Source: Aureococcus anophagefferens (taxonomy: Eukaryota; Sar; Pelagophyceae; Pelagomonadales; Pelagomonadaceae). From it: DNA of 64,000 bases. Below the pieces are notes generated by a model. It was not told the origin of the DNA. It did not search any database and saw only the letters and a list, made by a program, of their open reading frames with translations. Below, piece by piece: positions 1 through 10,378 of the stretch (position 1 is the stretch's first letter; every line of letters starts with the position of its first letter). The translations under genes were made by a program, and so were the position numbers. The DNA lies in NCBI RefSeq assembly GCF_000186865.1, contig NW_008705562.1, forward strand, positions 1,157,192-1,221,191. Reading direction: 5' to 3'.

Positions 1-606
1 CGCTCCAGCCCGCGTAGCGCGCCGGCGGGCACGGCTCGCCGTCGTGCGTCGTGGCGTAGACCCGATCGAAGAACTGGACCGTCCCGGCGCGCGCCCCCGC
101 GACGTCGTCCGAGCCCACAAAGAGCGGCAGGTGCCGCGCCAGCTGCTTCAGGGACCTGCCCACGGCCTGTTCCTCCGCGTTGTCGTCGTGGAGCTCGGCC
201 TCGAGGTCTAGAATGGCGCCAGATCCGCGCGGCGGCGGCCGCGCCGACGCCGCCCGGCGCGCGCGCGCCTCGAGGGCCGCGACGGTCTGCGCGCTCTCGC
301 GGATCGTCCGCTCGTGCCCGTGGATCGTGTCCCGGAGGCCGCGGATCGTCTCGTCGCGCTCGGCGACCTGCGCCTCGGCGCGCTCCGCCCGCGCGACGGC
401 CGCGGCGAGCTGCTCCGCGGCCACGACGCACGGAGCGGGCGGGCCCGGCGCGGCCGGCGGCGCGGCCGGCGGCGCGGCAAGCGGCGCGGCGGCCGGCGCG
501 GGCAGGCTCAGCCCAAATCTTTGCGCGGCCAGCGCGATAGCGTCCAGCGGGTGCGAGGCCAGCGGCGGCGACGCCGCCCGCTGCGGCGGCGACGGCGAGG
601 CTGCCT

Positions 607-650
<44 letters not shown>

Positions 651-3574
651 ACCACCGCGGGCGGGCTCGGCGTGCCCGACTCGAGGAGAAGCGCGCGCTG
701 AGCGCCGAAGGGCGTCCTCGCGTATTTCGAAAACTCACGCATTGAGCTCTCCGAGGGCCGGCCGGCCAGGGCGCCCATAGCTCGCGCGGCGTCGCTTTTC
801 GTCCGGTAAACGAAACCGGCGCCGTCGACGAACTTCGTCGGCTCTGAAGCGACGCCAGTGAGGACGACAGACCAGCCCGCGTAGCGCGCCGGCGGGCACG
901 GCTCGCCGTCGTGCGTGGAGCCCCAAGCCTGGTCGAAGTACTTGACCGACGCGGCGCGCGCGCCCGCGATGTCCTTCGAGCCGAGAAAGTGGGGCATACC
1001 GCGCGGCGCGGCCTGCTCCTCCTCCGCGGTGCCTCCGTGGAGCTCGGCCTCGGCGGCCACCAGAAGCGGATGCGGCGCGACGGCCGCGGCCGCGGCCGGC
1101 GGCGCGGCCGGCGTGCCCGACTCGAGGAGAAGCGCGCGCTGAGCGCCGAAGGGCGTCGTGGCGTATTTCGAAAAATGGGATGTTGCGCGCTCCGAGAGCG
1201 GGCCGTCCAGGATGCCCATCGCTCGCGCCGCATCTTTCCGCCTCCAATAGACGACACCGGCGCCGTCGACGAAACCGGTCGGCTGAGACGCGCTGCCCGT
1301 GAGGACGACAGACCAGCCCGCGTAGCGCGCCGGCGGGCACGGCTCGCCGTCGCGTGTGGAGGCCCAAGCCTGGTCAAAGAACTGGACCGACGCGGCGCGC
1401 GCGCCCGCGACGTCCTTCGAGCCGAGAAACTGGGGCACGCAGAAGCGCGGCGCGGCCTGCTCCTCCTCCGCGGTGCCTCCGTGGAGCTCGGCCTCGGCGG
1501 CCACCAGAAGCGGACGCGGCGCGGCGGCCGCGGCCGCGGGCGGCGGCGCGGCCGGGAGCGCGGGAGGCGGCGGCAGCGGCGGCAGCGCGGCCAGCGCCGC
1601 GGTCGACGGCCAAGAGCTGTTCTTTTTGAGCGCCTCCGCCGCGCCGTGCTCCTCCGCCTCCGAAGACGACGAGTCGTCGCAGTGCGTCGGCGCGTCGCGT
1701 TTCCGGCCGGGCGGGGCCGGCGAGCCCGGCGACGCCGCGGGCGCGGGCGCGGCGAGGAGCACGTGGACGGGCGCCGCGGGCGGGACCGGCGCCGCGGCGT
1801 CGGGCGGCGTCGGCGCGGCCGCCGCCGCGCGGGTCCGGCGCCATTCCTCGAGCGCGGACGCCCGCGACGTCTCCGCGTCGCACGTGGCCGCGGGCAGCTC
1901 GTCGATGACGCGGAAGGGGACGCCGCGCGCTCCCGGGACGGGCGCCTCGCCCGCCGCGAGGGGCTTGGCGGCGAGCCGGAGCCACTCCGTGGACTCGTCG
2001 CAGTAGGCGACCTCGACCCTGCCGTCGCGCTCGCGCGTCACCGTGCCCGCGTAGAAGGCGTCGTCGCCGTCCCAGTAGATCTCGACCTTTGCGCCCGGCG
2101 CGAGCGCCGCGGCGCTCGCGCCGGCGAGGCCCGACCGCGCCGCCGCGCGGCGCCGGGCGAGCGGGCGCACGAACGCCCGCGGCACGCGCGCCTCCGCGTC
2201 GCCGTCGTCGTAGGCCACGTCGATGGCGCCGCCGCCGTCGTGCACGAAGGCCACGCGGCCCGGGTACCACGCGCCGCCGCGGCACCGCGCCTCGATGGCG
2301 TCGCCCTCGAAGAGGAGGCCCTCCGCGTCGGCCGCGGGCGGCGCCGCCTCGACGACGGGCGGCGGCCGGGCCGCCTCGACGCGGCGGTCGTCCGCCGCGC
2401 GGTCCTCGGCGTCGGCCGCGGCCTTGGCGAAGCGCGCGACCTCGGCCTTGGAGCGGAAGATGCGGCCGGCGGGGTCGAGGAAGATCGCGTCGCCGCGCTG
2501 GTTCGTCGTGACGCTCCAGTTCGTGACGACGCCGCGCGACAGGCCCTTGGCGGCGAGGTAGTCGGCGAGCTCCGAGAAGGCGCGGCGCGTCCGCGGCGTG
2601 TCCTCGACCGCGCCGGCGACGTCCTCGGCGTCCGACTCGTCGACGTCGGAGCGCTCGAGTTCGGCGTAGTCGACGACGGGCGCCCGGGCGAGGAAGGAGT
2701 CGTGCTCCCGATGCATGTGCGCGGAGAGGAGCTTGGACATGCCGAAGGATGTGACCTTGTCCTTCTTGAAGGCGGCCTTGAGCGCGGCGTCGCAGACGAT
2801 CTCGTTCTTGTTCGCCGGGTTCTGGAGGTCGTGCTTCTTGATGTACTTCCAGAGGAGCTTGACGAGGCGGAAGTGGTTCGCGCGGCCGACGCCGACGACG
2901 GCGGCCATCGCGTCGCTGAGCACGGGGTGCCGCGGGTCCTCCTCGTCGTCCGCGAGGCCTCGCGGCGGAATCGACGCGGCGGAATCGACGAGGCCGCGCG
3001 CGGCCGGCGCGGACTCGGGCTCCTCGCCGCCGCAGTCGCGGCACGTCCAATTGCCGCCGCCGCCGCACCGCTCGTGGCGCGCCTTCTGGCCGCAGGTGTC
3101 GCAGGCGCGCAGGGCCCAGGCGTCGTCGCCGCCGAGTGAGACGCGGGCCGTCGACGTCCGGGCGCGCGAGTCGAACTCGCGGCCCCGGGGGCACGCGCAC
3201 GCGCTCGCGTCGCAGAGGAGCTTGACGGGCCGGATCGCGGCGTTGGCGTAGTAGGGGCGGGGGCCCGTCCGCTGGACGAGCGCGCCCCGCGCGGATACGC
3301 ATTCAAAGAACGTCTCGTCCGCTCGCGAGCAGAACGGGCAGCGAAAGAGCGGGCCCGCGGCGTCGGCGTGCTTGGAGACGCACGACGCGCAGACCAACGC
3401 CTGGCAACAGGCGAGGGGAAAAACCTCGCTCGCGTCGCAGGCGCCGTATTGGCAGACGGATATCTCGGCGTCGTCCGGGGTGACCTTGACGCCGCCCGAG
3501 GCGGTCTCGGGCGTCGGCGACGCGTCTATGACGCCACATTCCGACGCGTGAAAGCGGAGAACGAGGTCGGACAT
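1..3574 (-). CDS. Multidomain chromatin reader: ePHD-like, SWIB, MBD-like, Tudor-like and repeated modules (3' truncated)
   Basis: One frame stays open from ATG at 3574 to the window edge, about 1191 codons with no stop, so the C-terminus is outside the window. In order: a Cys/His-rich region with RCPFC near residue 80 and a PHD-like C..C/H..C/W-C..C cluster at about 157-181 (extended-PHD type); a SWIB/MDM2 domain at about 215-283 (HPVLSDAMAAVVGVG, then HFRLVKLLWKYIKKHDLQ); an MBD-like stretch near 350-385 (NWSVTTNQRGDAIFLDP, FRSKAEVARFA); two Tudor-like barrels near 419-472 and 490-532. From about residue 689 a module of roughly 130 residues repeats three times, the last cut by the edge. It has FLGSKDVAGARA, FFDQAWAST, DGEPCPPARYAGWSVVLTG and FVDGAG. 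A polyproline run and a coiled coil separate units two and three. The domains suggest a nuclear histone or DNA-methylation reader; that role is inferred. Confidence 0.82.
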
Positions 3575-4100
3575 GGCGGGGTCAAGCGGCGACTCGTCGC
3601 TCCTCAAGCTCCAAAGCCTGCTCTTCGAGCCTGTGGAGCCTCTGTGGCAATCGATCCAATCGCTAAACGAGCATAGCTCTCACGGGGTGTAGCCCAGGCG
3701 CAAAAGTGGCATCGGCAGTCTCGTCGGTTACGGGCTGGCTCCAGGGGCCTGCGTGGATTGGTGGCGCGCTCGCGCCGCGCGCCGCGAGCGGGCGCGAGCA
3801 TCTCCAGCCCGCGACCGCGAGCGAGCCAGCATCGTCCGAACTTTGTTCTTCGACTGCGACCGAACTAGGCCCGACGATTGGAAGAGCCCCACGCTCTGAG
3901 TATCAGAGGCAGGATAAGCCTCGGGACCTACGAGTGCGCGCCGCGCGGCCGAGGCCGATATTGACGGCAACAAGCTCTTTCGTCACCTCGCTGCCTCTGT
4001 TTCGACAGCCGATGAGCTGCGGCGGACCGGCCGAAAGCTAAGCGTTTAGGACCCCCCCCGCGCGCCCATAAACAGACCACACCCCAGAAACACGGCGACG
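3575..4100. promoter_or_regulatory. Divergent intergenic region
   Basis: This 526-bp stretch separates the starts of two divergent genes and presumably holds both promoters. I see no convincing ORF, tRNA, inverted repeat or introner-like sequence in it. The part nearest the rightward gene is less GC-rich than the flanking coding sequence. Confidence 0.35.
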
Positions 4101-4958
4101 ATGTCCGGCTCCCGGGGCCTGCCCCTGACCTACGACCAGTGGGTGCGGCGCGCGACGCTCGACGCCGTGCCGCCCAACAGCGACGGCCTCCTCCACGTGG
4201 GCGAGCGCGCGGCGCTCATCGAGCAGCTGTCCTACCTCAAGAAGCGCAACGCGCAGCTCATGAAGCAGCAGCGCGCCGTGCTGCTCGCGGCGTGCGAGGC
4301 CCAGGCGGCCCACGCGCAGTGCGCGGATTTCGCGGGCGAGCTCATGCGCGAGAAGGTCCTGAGCGAGCAGCGCGCGGCGGAGCGCGGCGGCCGGGGCGAC
4401 GACGCGGCGTCCGTGGCGTCCGACGCCGCGTCGACGGCGTCCGGCGCCGCGGGCAAGCGGGGCAAGAAGATCTTCGGCGTCCGCGTGCCGTCGATGCGCA
4501 AGCGCGACAAGCCGGCGACGGGCGGCGAGTACGAGGCGTCGTCGGCGGCGGGCGACGACGCGGCGGGCGACGGCGACCCGGCCGCGGGCGCCGCGGAGAT
4601 GGGCGAGAAGCTCACGCGCCTCGAGCACGAGAACGGCGAGCTCCTGCGGAAGACGGCGGTGTTGGTGGACTACGTGCGCGCGACGGCGTCGATGCCCCGG
4701 GGCCCGCTCGCGGGCCCGCGCGACGCCGACGACGACTTCTCCGACGACGACGACGACGACGACGACGACGCCGAGCTCGGCCTCCCGCCCAAGAACGGCC
4801 AGCTCGCGGGCTCGGCCTGCCTGCCCGAGCCCGTCCTCTTCGACGAGTTCGCCGGCGCCTTCGGCGCCAAGTGCAAGTGGGAGTCCTTCATGTCCGGCAT
4901 CGTCTCCGCCTTCGGCGCGCCCCAGGGCGGCTCCTTCCCCGACGAATTCGACTCCTGA
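4101..4958 (+). CDS. Coiled-coil protein with acidic tract, function unknown
   Basis: A single-exon frame of 285 residues. I do not recognise the family. Residues about 33-75 (ALIEQLSYLKKRNAQLMKQQ and on) form a heptad-like coiled coil. An Ala/Ser-rich linker and a basic patch (KRGKKIFGVRVPSMRKRDK) follow, then a second short helix near residue 175. A run of about ten Asp residues is encoded by a GAC repeat around 4740-4770. The C-terminus (PVLFDEFAGAFGAKCKWESF) looks folded. No signal peptide or membrane segment is visible. The ATG is the first in frame and follows a short leader. Confidence 0.7.
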   Translation: MSGSRGLPLTYDQWVRRATLDAVPPNSDGLLHVGERAALIEQLSYLKKRNAQLMKQQRAVLLAACEAQAAHAQCADFAGELMREKVLSEQRAAERGGRGDDAASVASDAASTASGAAGKRGKKIFGVRVPSMRKRDKPATGGEYEASSAAGDDAAGDGDPAAGAAEMGEKLTRLEHENGELLRKTAVLVDYVRATASMPRGPLAGPRDADDDFSDDDDDDDDDAELGLPPKNGQLAGSACLPEPVLFDEFAGAFGAKCKWESFMSGIVSAFGAPQGGSFPDEFDS

Positions 4959-5061
4959 AGCGCGCTAAGCGTCCTGTTTGACCGCGCGCCTCGGGCCGAG
5001 GCCGCGGGCGGCGCGTCTCGGAGGCGCGACCGCCCGGTCCCCTCGGGCCGCGGGCGGCGCC

Positions 5062-7739
5062 CTAGGAGGCGAGGGCCGCGAGGGACCGGGCCGCGCAGGC
5101 GCGGAGGTCGCCGCGGATCTTCGCGTAGTCCATCTGCGCGTGGAGGTCCGCGGCGGCCAGGGGCCGCGAGCCGCGGAAGGCGCCGCGCGCCGCGCGGAGC
5201 GCCGCGCGGTGGGCGGCGGCGGCGACGCGGCGCGCGGCCGCGTCGAAGACCGCGCGGCCCGCGGCGGCGGCGCCGTCGACGACGGACCGCGGCGCGCCGC
5301 GGTCGCGGCGCAGGTCGTCCTCGAGGAGCGGCCGCACGCCGACGTCGAAGCGGGCCCGGGCCGCGTCGACGGCCGCGCGCTCGAGGTCGTCGCGGCGGCC
5401 CCCGAGGCGCGCCGCGAGCCGCGAGCCCCGCGGCCGGCGCCGGCGGTCGCGCGCGGTCTCGCGCGTCGACAGCACGACGCGGTAGTCGTCGTCGAAGTCG
5501 TCGCCGTCCGGGCCCGGCGGCGCGCCGGACGACGACGGCAGCCAGCGCCGCTCCTCCGGCGGCGAGCGCTGCTCNNNNNNNNNNNNNNNNNNNNNNNNNN
5601 NNNNNNNNNNNNNNNNNNNNNNNNTCGCGGCGTCAAGACGACGTCCGCGAGCGCCGGGAGCGCCTCCGCCGCCGCGCCGTCGAGGAGCCGCGCGGCGCGG
5701 CGGAGGTGCTGCGCGTCGAGGGCCGCGTCGACGGCCGGCGACCCGCGGGCGTCGGCGACGGCGCGCGCCGCGCGCGACGCCTGGCTCGGCAGCGTCGCGA
5801 GCGCCCAGAGCGGGACCGCGACCGCGACGGGGACGCGGAGCAGCGCGACCGCGCCGAGGGCCGCGAGCGTCGCCAGGGCGCCGGCGACGGCCGGGGCGCG
5901 CGACCGGTCCGGGGCGCCGAGCGCCCTGCCGTCGCGGGCGTCGAGGCGGCGGTCGCGCTCGCACCGGGTCCAGTCGAAGCCCCCGAGCGCGCCGTCCGCG
6001 TAGAGCGGCGCGGCCGCGAACAGCTCCGCGGCCTTGGCGACGACGACGCCCGCGCCGGGCAGCGCGCAGAGCACGGCGCAGTTCGTCGGCGCGGCGCGCC
6101 AGACGTCGTCCGCGCGCCGCAGGCGCCACGCTTCGGCGATTGACGCGTCGTAGCGGCCGCACGCCGCGCGACCCAGGCAGGCGACCTTCGCCGCGACGCT
6201 GTGGCCGTAGGCCCGTAGTCCGCCGCCGAGGAGGACCTCGACGAGCGTGCGCGGGACGTCGTCGCCGCCGCAGACCGCGCCGACGAAGACGCGGAACGCG
6301 CGCGGGCCGCACGAGCCGCCGTCCGCCGCGGCGTCGAACAAACGCACCACGTCCGTCGCCGCGGCCTCGCCGTCCTCGATCGCGTAGCGGAGAGCCCTCA
6401 GCAGGGGCGCCGCGTCCGCGCGGGGCACGGCGAGCGCGTCGGCGAGCGCCGCGCGGTGAACTTTTCCGCCGGACGCGAGCGCTTTGAACGCGCCCGCCGC
6501 GTCGTCGTCGCCCGCGGCCACGGCGGGGAGCAGCGGCCGGCGCGCGCCGAGGCGGAGGGCCGCGTAGGTCGGAAAGCGCGCCGCGTTGAGGGCGGCGGCG
6601 TAGGGGTGGCCCTCGCCCTCGCAGCGCGCGGCGCCCTCGCGGCCGCGGCACGCGCGCCGCGGCGGGAGGCCCGGCGCGTAGGCCCGGAGCAGCGCGTGCG
6701 CGAGGAAGGGGCCGATGGCCGCGAGCGCCGGGGCGTAGCCGTCGGCGACGAGGTCTGCGACGCCCGCGCCGACGGCCGCGAAGACGCCCTGGAGGACGAA
6801 GCGCCGCGGCGCCGCGGCCGCGAGCGACCGGGAGGCTTGGGCCGCGAGGCGCCGCTGGAAGCCCGGCGGCAGGCCCTCGGCGACGCCGCGGCCGAGGGCT
6901 CCCGGCGACGGCGCCGGGTCCGACGCCTCGCGGACGGCGACGGCGGCGAGAACGAGGCCGACGACGGCCGCGAAGCCCCGGGGGCCGGCGAACACGGGCC
7001 AGGGGACGACGGCGAGCGCGTACGCGAAGAGCAGCCAGGCGAGATCGAGGAACAGCCAGAGTGCGACGAGCGCCACCGTCGCGAGGGCGTCGACGAGGCA
7101 CAGGGGCGGCGTTGGGGACGCGAGGATCAGCAGCGCCGCGAGCGCCGCGCACGCGCCCGGCAGCCCCGACGGCGCGCGGCCCGCGGCGACGGCGGCGGCC
7201 TCGGCGATGAGCCCGCAGACCGCGGCGCAGGAGAGCCGCGCCAGGACCGCGGCCGCGGGCGCGGCGCGCCGGCCGAGCGTCGACGCGGTCCTCTCCCGCG
7301 GCGGCGCCGCGCGGCCCCGGTAGAGCACGTCGAAGGTGCCGTCGGCGCGGCCGGAGAGGATGCGCGCGGAGTGGAACGACGCGCCGCCCTTGAAGCGCGC
7401 CTCGAGGTCGGCGCCGCTGCGGTACGCGGACGCCGGCCGCCGCCGCCCGTCCGGCCACCGGAGCTGCGACGCGCGCACGCCGCTCACGGCGAGGCACGCC
7501 GGGTAGCCGTTGACCTTCTCGCTCGCGCGGCGCCAGAGGGACACGGACGCGCGCGCGGCGCGCCAGGCGTCGCGGTCGTCGACCTCGTCCCAGTCCACGG
7601 CGTCGTCGTCGCGCTCGGGCAGCGGCGCGAGGCGGAGCTTGACAAAATCGACGAGCAGGCCGCCGCAGGGGCTCGCGACGAGGAGCAGGGCGACGGCGAT
7701 GGTCGCCGCGACGAGGGCTGCGTCGGCGGTGGCGAGCAT
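5062..7739 (-). CDS. Large multi-pass membrane protein, function unknown (interrupted by assembly gap)
   Basis: The chosen start is the Met of MLATADAALVAATIAVALLL, an N-terminal membrane segment. A Tudor-like or SH3-like stretch near residue 100 (DLEARFKGGASFHSARIL, TFDVLYRG) follows, then a cluster of hydrophobic segments (around LIAEAAAVAAG, LIL, LVALWLFLDLAWLLFAYALA). A soluble middle region near 440-510 could be a degenerate EF-hand pair. More hydrophobic segments come just before the gap. After the 50-N gap the reading continues in another frame to a stop at 5062, so the gap length is not a true multiple for this gene. The tail (VVLSTRETARDRRRRPRGSR onward) is Arg/Ala-rich and may be helical. 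I do not recognise the family. It is head-to-head with the gene at 7901, with 161 bp between starts. Confidence 0.6.
5575..5624. other. Assembly gap (50 N)
   Basis: Fifty Ns lie inside the membrane-protein gene. Reading frames on the two sides do not match across exactly 50 bases, so the run is a placeholder of unknown true size. Confidence 0.98.
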
Positions 7740-7900
7740 GGCCGCCGGCGCGACTCCCCTTTTGACAATCGACGCCGAACGAGAGTTTTTGCGAGGTGCT
7801 TGGATGCTGAAGCCAGTGTTGATGATAAAACGGCGCGCTCGGGCTGATCTGTGGGAGAGCAAAGGAACGCCGCCGACGCCGACGCACGTCGCGACGCGCC

Positions 7901-8638
7901 ATGTCGTCGCCGCGGTCCGTGACGGCGACGGGCCGCCCCGCCCCGCGGACGCCGCTCGGCGCCCGCCAGGCGTCGCGCCCCGGCACGGCCAACGCGGCCC
8001 TCCCGACGCTCCCGCCCCAGAAGGTCAACGCCGAGCAGCGCGTCAAGTCGAAGAAGAAGTGCCGCGGCGGGAGCGCCCGGGAGCGGCCCCGGCCCAAGCG
8101 GCCCCAGGCGCCCATCCCCTGGAACCGGTCCACGGCCTGCCCGTCCTACGACTCGACGCTCGTGACCATGGACGCCGACCTCTGGTGTAACCCGCGGTTC
8201 CGCGCGCCCATGCCGCGGCGGCGGCTCCAGTCGAAGAAGGCGGCGGTCCGGCCCAAGAGCGCGCCGGCGGCGCCCTACCGGCCCCGGGGCCCGCCCGCGG
8301 ACCCGCGCGACAAGTCGCTGCCGAGCCGCCGCGACGGTCTGGCGAGCTTCCGGCCCACCGTCGGCGGCGTCCGCTACGCGGACGCGGACACGGGCGGGTC
8401 CGTCTACCGCCGCGAGCGCTCCTGGAACCGGTCCACGGAGCAGCCCCGGCGGCCCGAGCCCCAGCTCTGCTCGCACCCGGGCCAGGTCAACCACTACAAC
8501 AAGCGCGTCGACACGCGCGCGTACCACACGTCCGTCGACGAGATCGTCTTCGGCCGCGACACCGACGGCTCCGGCGCCGTCCACGACGCCCACGGCAAGG
8601 GCGTCCACCTCCAGGCCGCCACCATGCGCGCGCTCTAG
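7901..8638 (+). CDS. Basic, proline/arginine-rich protein, function unknown
   Basis: A single-exon frame of 245 residues. The composition is basic and low in hydrophobics, with no signal peptide or membrane segment. The phrase WNRST occurs twice (PIPWNRSTACPS and RSWNRSTEQP), which suggests a short repeated motif. The C-terminal half contains NHYNKRVDTRAYHTSVDEIV, which looks more conserved than the rest. Small, basic, repeat-bearing proteins of this kind occur among axoneme-associated proteins, and a dynein gene lies elsewhere in the window, but nothing here proves that role. The ATG follows 161 bp of promoter shared with the minus-strand neighbour. Confidence 0.68.
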   Translation: MSSPRSVTATGRPAPRTPLGARQASRPGTANAALPTLPPQKVNAEQRVKSKKKCRGGSARERPRPKRPQAPIPWNRSTACPSYDSTLVTMDADLWCNPRFRAPMPRRRLQSKKAAVRPKSAPAAPYRPRGPPADPRDKSLPSRRDGLASFRPTVGGVRYADADTGGSVYRRERSWNRSTEQPRRPEPQLCSHPGQVNHYNKRVDTRAYHTSVDEIVFGRDTDGSGAVHDAHGKGVHLQAATMRAL

Positions 8639-8689
8639 GATCGAGTAAATGTGAAGTCAAGGTGAAGTCGAGCTCTGTGAGTCAGCGCA

Positions 8690-10201
8690 ATGGGAGCCGC
8701 GCCGGCAATGGGTGCGGCCGCGGCGCGGTGCCGATCGTCGCGCGCTGCGAGCTCCTTCGCTGTCTTCGCACTCGTGTGCAGCACCGCCGGCGCGGCAAAA
8801 GTGCTCGTCATCGGCGGCACCGGCCGCATCGGCACGGCCTGCGCGACGCACCTGCTGCGGCGCGAGCCGTCGCTGCACGTCGCGCTCGCCGGCCGGGACG
8901 CGGCGCGCGGCGCGGCCGCGTGCGAGGAGGTGCGGCGCGACGCCGGTCATGGCGACGTGTCGTACGCGCCGCTCGACTACACCTCAGCGTCGCTCGACGT
9001 CGGCGGCTACGACGCCGTCGTCCACGTCGCGGGGCCCTTCGACGGCCCGTTAGACGAGGCGCTGCGGCCGCTCGAGGCCTCCGTGGCCGCCGGCGTGCCC
9101 GTCTATGTGGATGTGTCGGACCCGCTGCCGTACTTGGACGCGGCGCGGTCCATGGACGCGGCGGCGGCGGCCGCGGGCACGACGGCGCTCGTCGCGGCGG
9201 GAGCCTTTCCGGGCATGTCGAACGTGCTCGCCATGCGCTGCGCCGAGGTGTTAGATGGGCCGGTAGAGGACCTGTCGTTTAGCTACTTCACGGCGGGCCT
9301 CGGCGGGTCCGGCACCGTGAATTTGGACATCACGAACTACGGCTTCGGTCCGCCGATGGCGCGCTACGTCGACGGCGCGCTCGCCAAGTGCGAGGCCTAC
9401 GCGGGCACGGACCTCGGCACGGCCGACTATTTTCTGGACGGCGACGGGCGGACGGAAGACGTGTGGGCCTGGCCGTTCCCCGAGGCGGCGACGGTCGCGG
9501 AGGAGCTCGCCATCTCCGGGTCGTCGACGGCGGGCATGGGCACGGCGCCCGGCGCCTGGAACTGGATGCTCCGTTTGCTCGTGGCGGTGGTGCCGCGGCC
9601 CTGGTGGGAGACGGAGCGCTTTTCGGGAGGCATGGCGCGGTTTTCGGAACCGCTCGTGAAGCTCACGGACGCGTTCGTCGGCGAGGACCACGCGATGCGC
9701 GTCGAGGCGTCCGGCGGCGGCAGGCGCGTCGCGGCCGTGCAGACGCACGCGTCCTTCCGCGACTGCGTCGGCCAGTCCTGCGCCGAGTTCGTCCTGGACG
9801 CGCTCGCGCACCCGCGGCCGGGCGTCGCGTGCCCCGAAGCGCGCTACCGGCCCAAGGCAGAAGGCGACAGCGCACTCGCGCGGCTGCTGTCGACGCCGGG
9901 CACCGTCGGCGCGGGCTGCGCGGTCGTGGAGGCGAAGGAGGAGGCGCCGGCGTCGGGCCTCTTCGACGCGGCCGTCGGCGCGTCGCTCGCGGCGTTGGCC
10001 GCCGGAGCCGTCGCCATCGGCGCGTCGCTGCTGAGCACGGGCCTCGAGCCCGACAACGCGGGCCTCGGCGCGCCGCTGACCAGCGACGAGCTCGCCGCGA
10101 TGATGACGGCGGCGCCGCCGTCGAGCGACGTCGCCGAGGACATCCGCGAGAACGAGGCCATGATGAAGATCATCACGGGGAACCGGAACCGCGCGCGGTA
10201 A
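8690..10201 (+). CDS. Saccharopine-dehydrogenase-like NAD(P)-binding oxidoreductase
   Basis: A 503-residue single-exon protein. The leader (ASSFAVFALVCSTAGA) looks like a signal peptide. A Rossmann motif follows at about residues 38-56 (VLVIGGTGRIGTACATHLL), then GYDAVVHVAGPF and VPVYVDVSDPLPYL. This is the pattern of the saccharopine dehydrogenase/NAD(P)-binding superfamily (Saccharop_dh_NADP type). Such enzymes are found in lipid-droplet and plastid settings as well as lysine metabolism, so the substrate cannot be named. A hydrophobic segment near residue 425-450 (AAVGASLAALAAGAVAIGAS) may anchor it. The last 27 or so residues, SSDVAEDIRENEAMMKI onward, recur as a copied fragment at 11599-11685. 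Confidence 0.8.
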   Translation: MGAAPAMGAAAARCRSSRAASSFAVFALVCSTAGAAKVLVIGGTGRIGTACATHLLRREPSLHVALAGRDAARGAAACEEVRRDAGHGDVSYAPLDYTSASLDVGGYDAVVHVAGPFDGPLDEALRPLEASVAAGVPVYVDVSDPLPYLDAARSMDAAAAAAGTTALVAAGAFPGMSNVLAMRCAEVLDGPVEDLSFSYFTAGLGGSGTVNLDITNYGFGPPMARYVDGALAKCEAYAGTDLGTADYFLDGDGRTEDVWAWPFPEAATVAEELAISGSSTAGMGTAPGAWNWMLRLLVAVVPRPWWETERFSGGMARFSEPLVKLTDAFVGEDHAMRVEASGGGRRVAAVQTHASFRDCVGQSCAEFVLDALAHPRPGVACPEARYRPKAEGDSALARLLSTPGTVGAGCAVVEAKEEAPASGLFDAAVGASLAALAAGAVAIGASLLSTGLEPDNAGLGAPLTSDELAAMMTAAPPSSDVAEDIRENEAMMKIITGNRNRAR

Positions 10202-10378
10202 ACGTTGCGGCATCTTGAATTCCCACCTAATGCTTTCGTGCCTACAAAAGTTTCCTCCTCGCAGTGTGGGACCGCCCACTGCGCGGGAAAGTGCGCGGGA
10301 GTGCTCGACACAAGCACGGCACCTTCATAGTTTGCGCCGATCCTCCCGGACCATCGTGGCCCTCCGTCGACGCCTACC

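Noticed and set aside
599..655. GGC run as a structured repeat or CRISPR-like array
   Set aside because: It is a simple triplet repeat coding polyproline in the chromatin reader; no spacers.
1374..3302. Long minus-strand frame of about 640 codons in the left region
   Set aside because: It is an Arg/Pro-rich shadow frame of the chromatin-reader gene, which has SWIB, PHD and Tudor motifs in the other frame.
6200..6500. EF-hand pair in the membrane protein at 5062-7739
   Set aside because: Spacing is EF-hand-like but the calcium-binding Asp/Glu positions are mostly missing.
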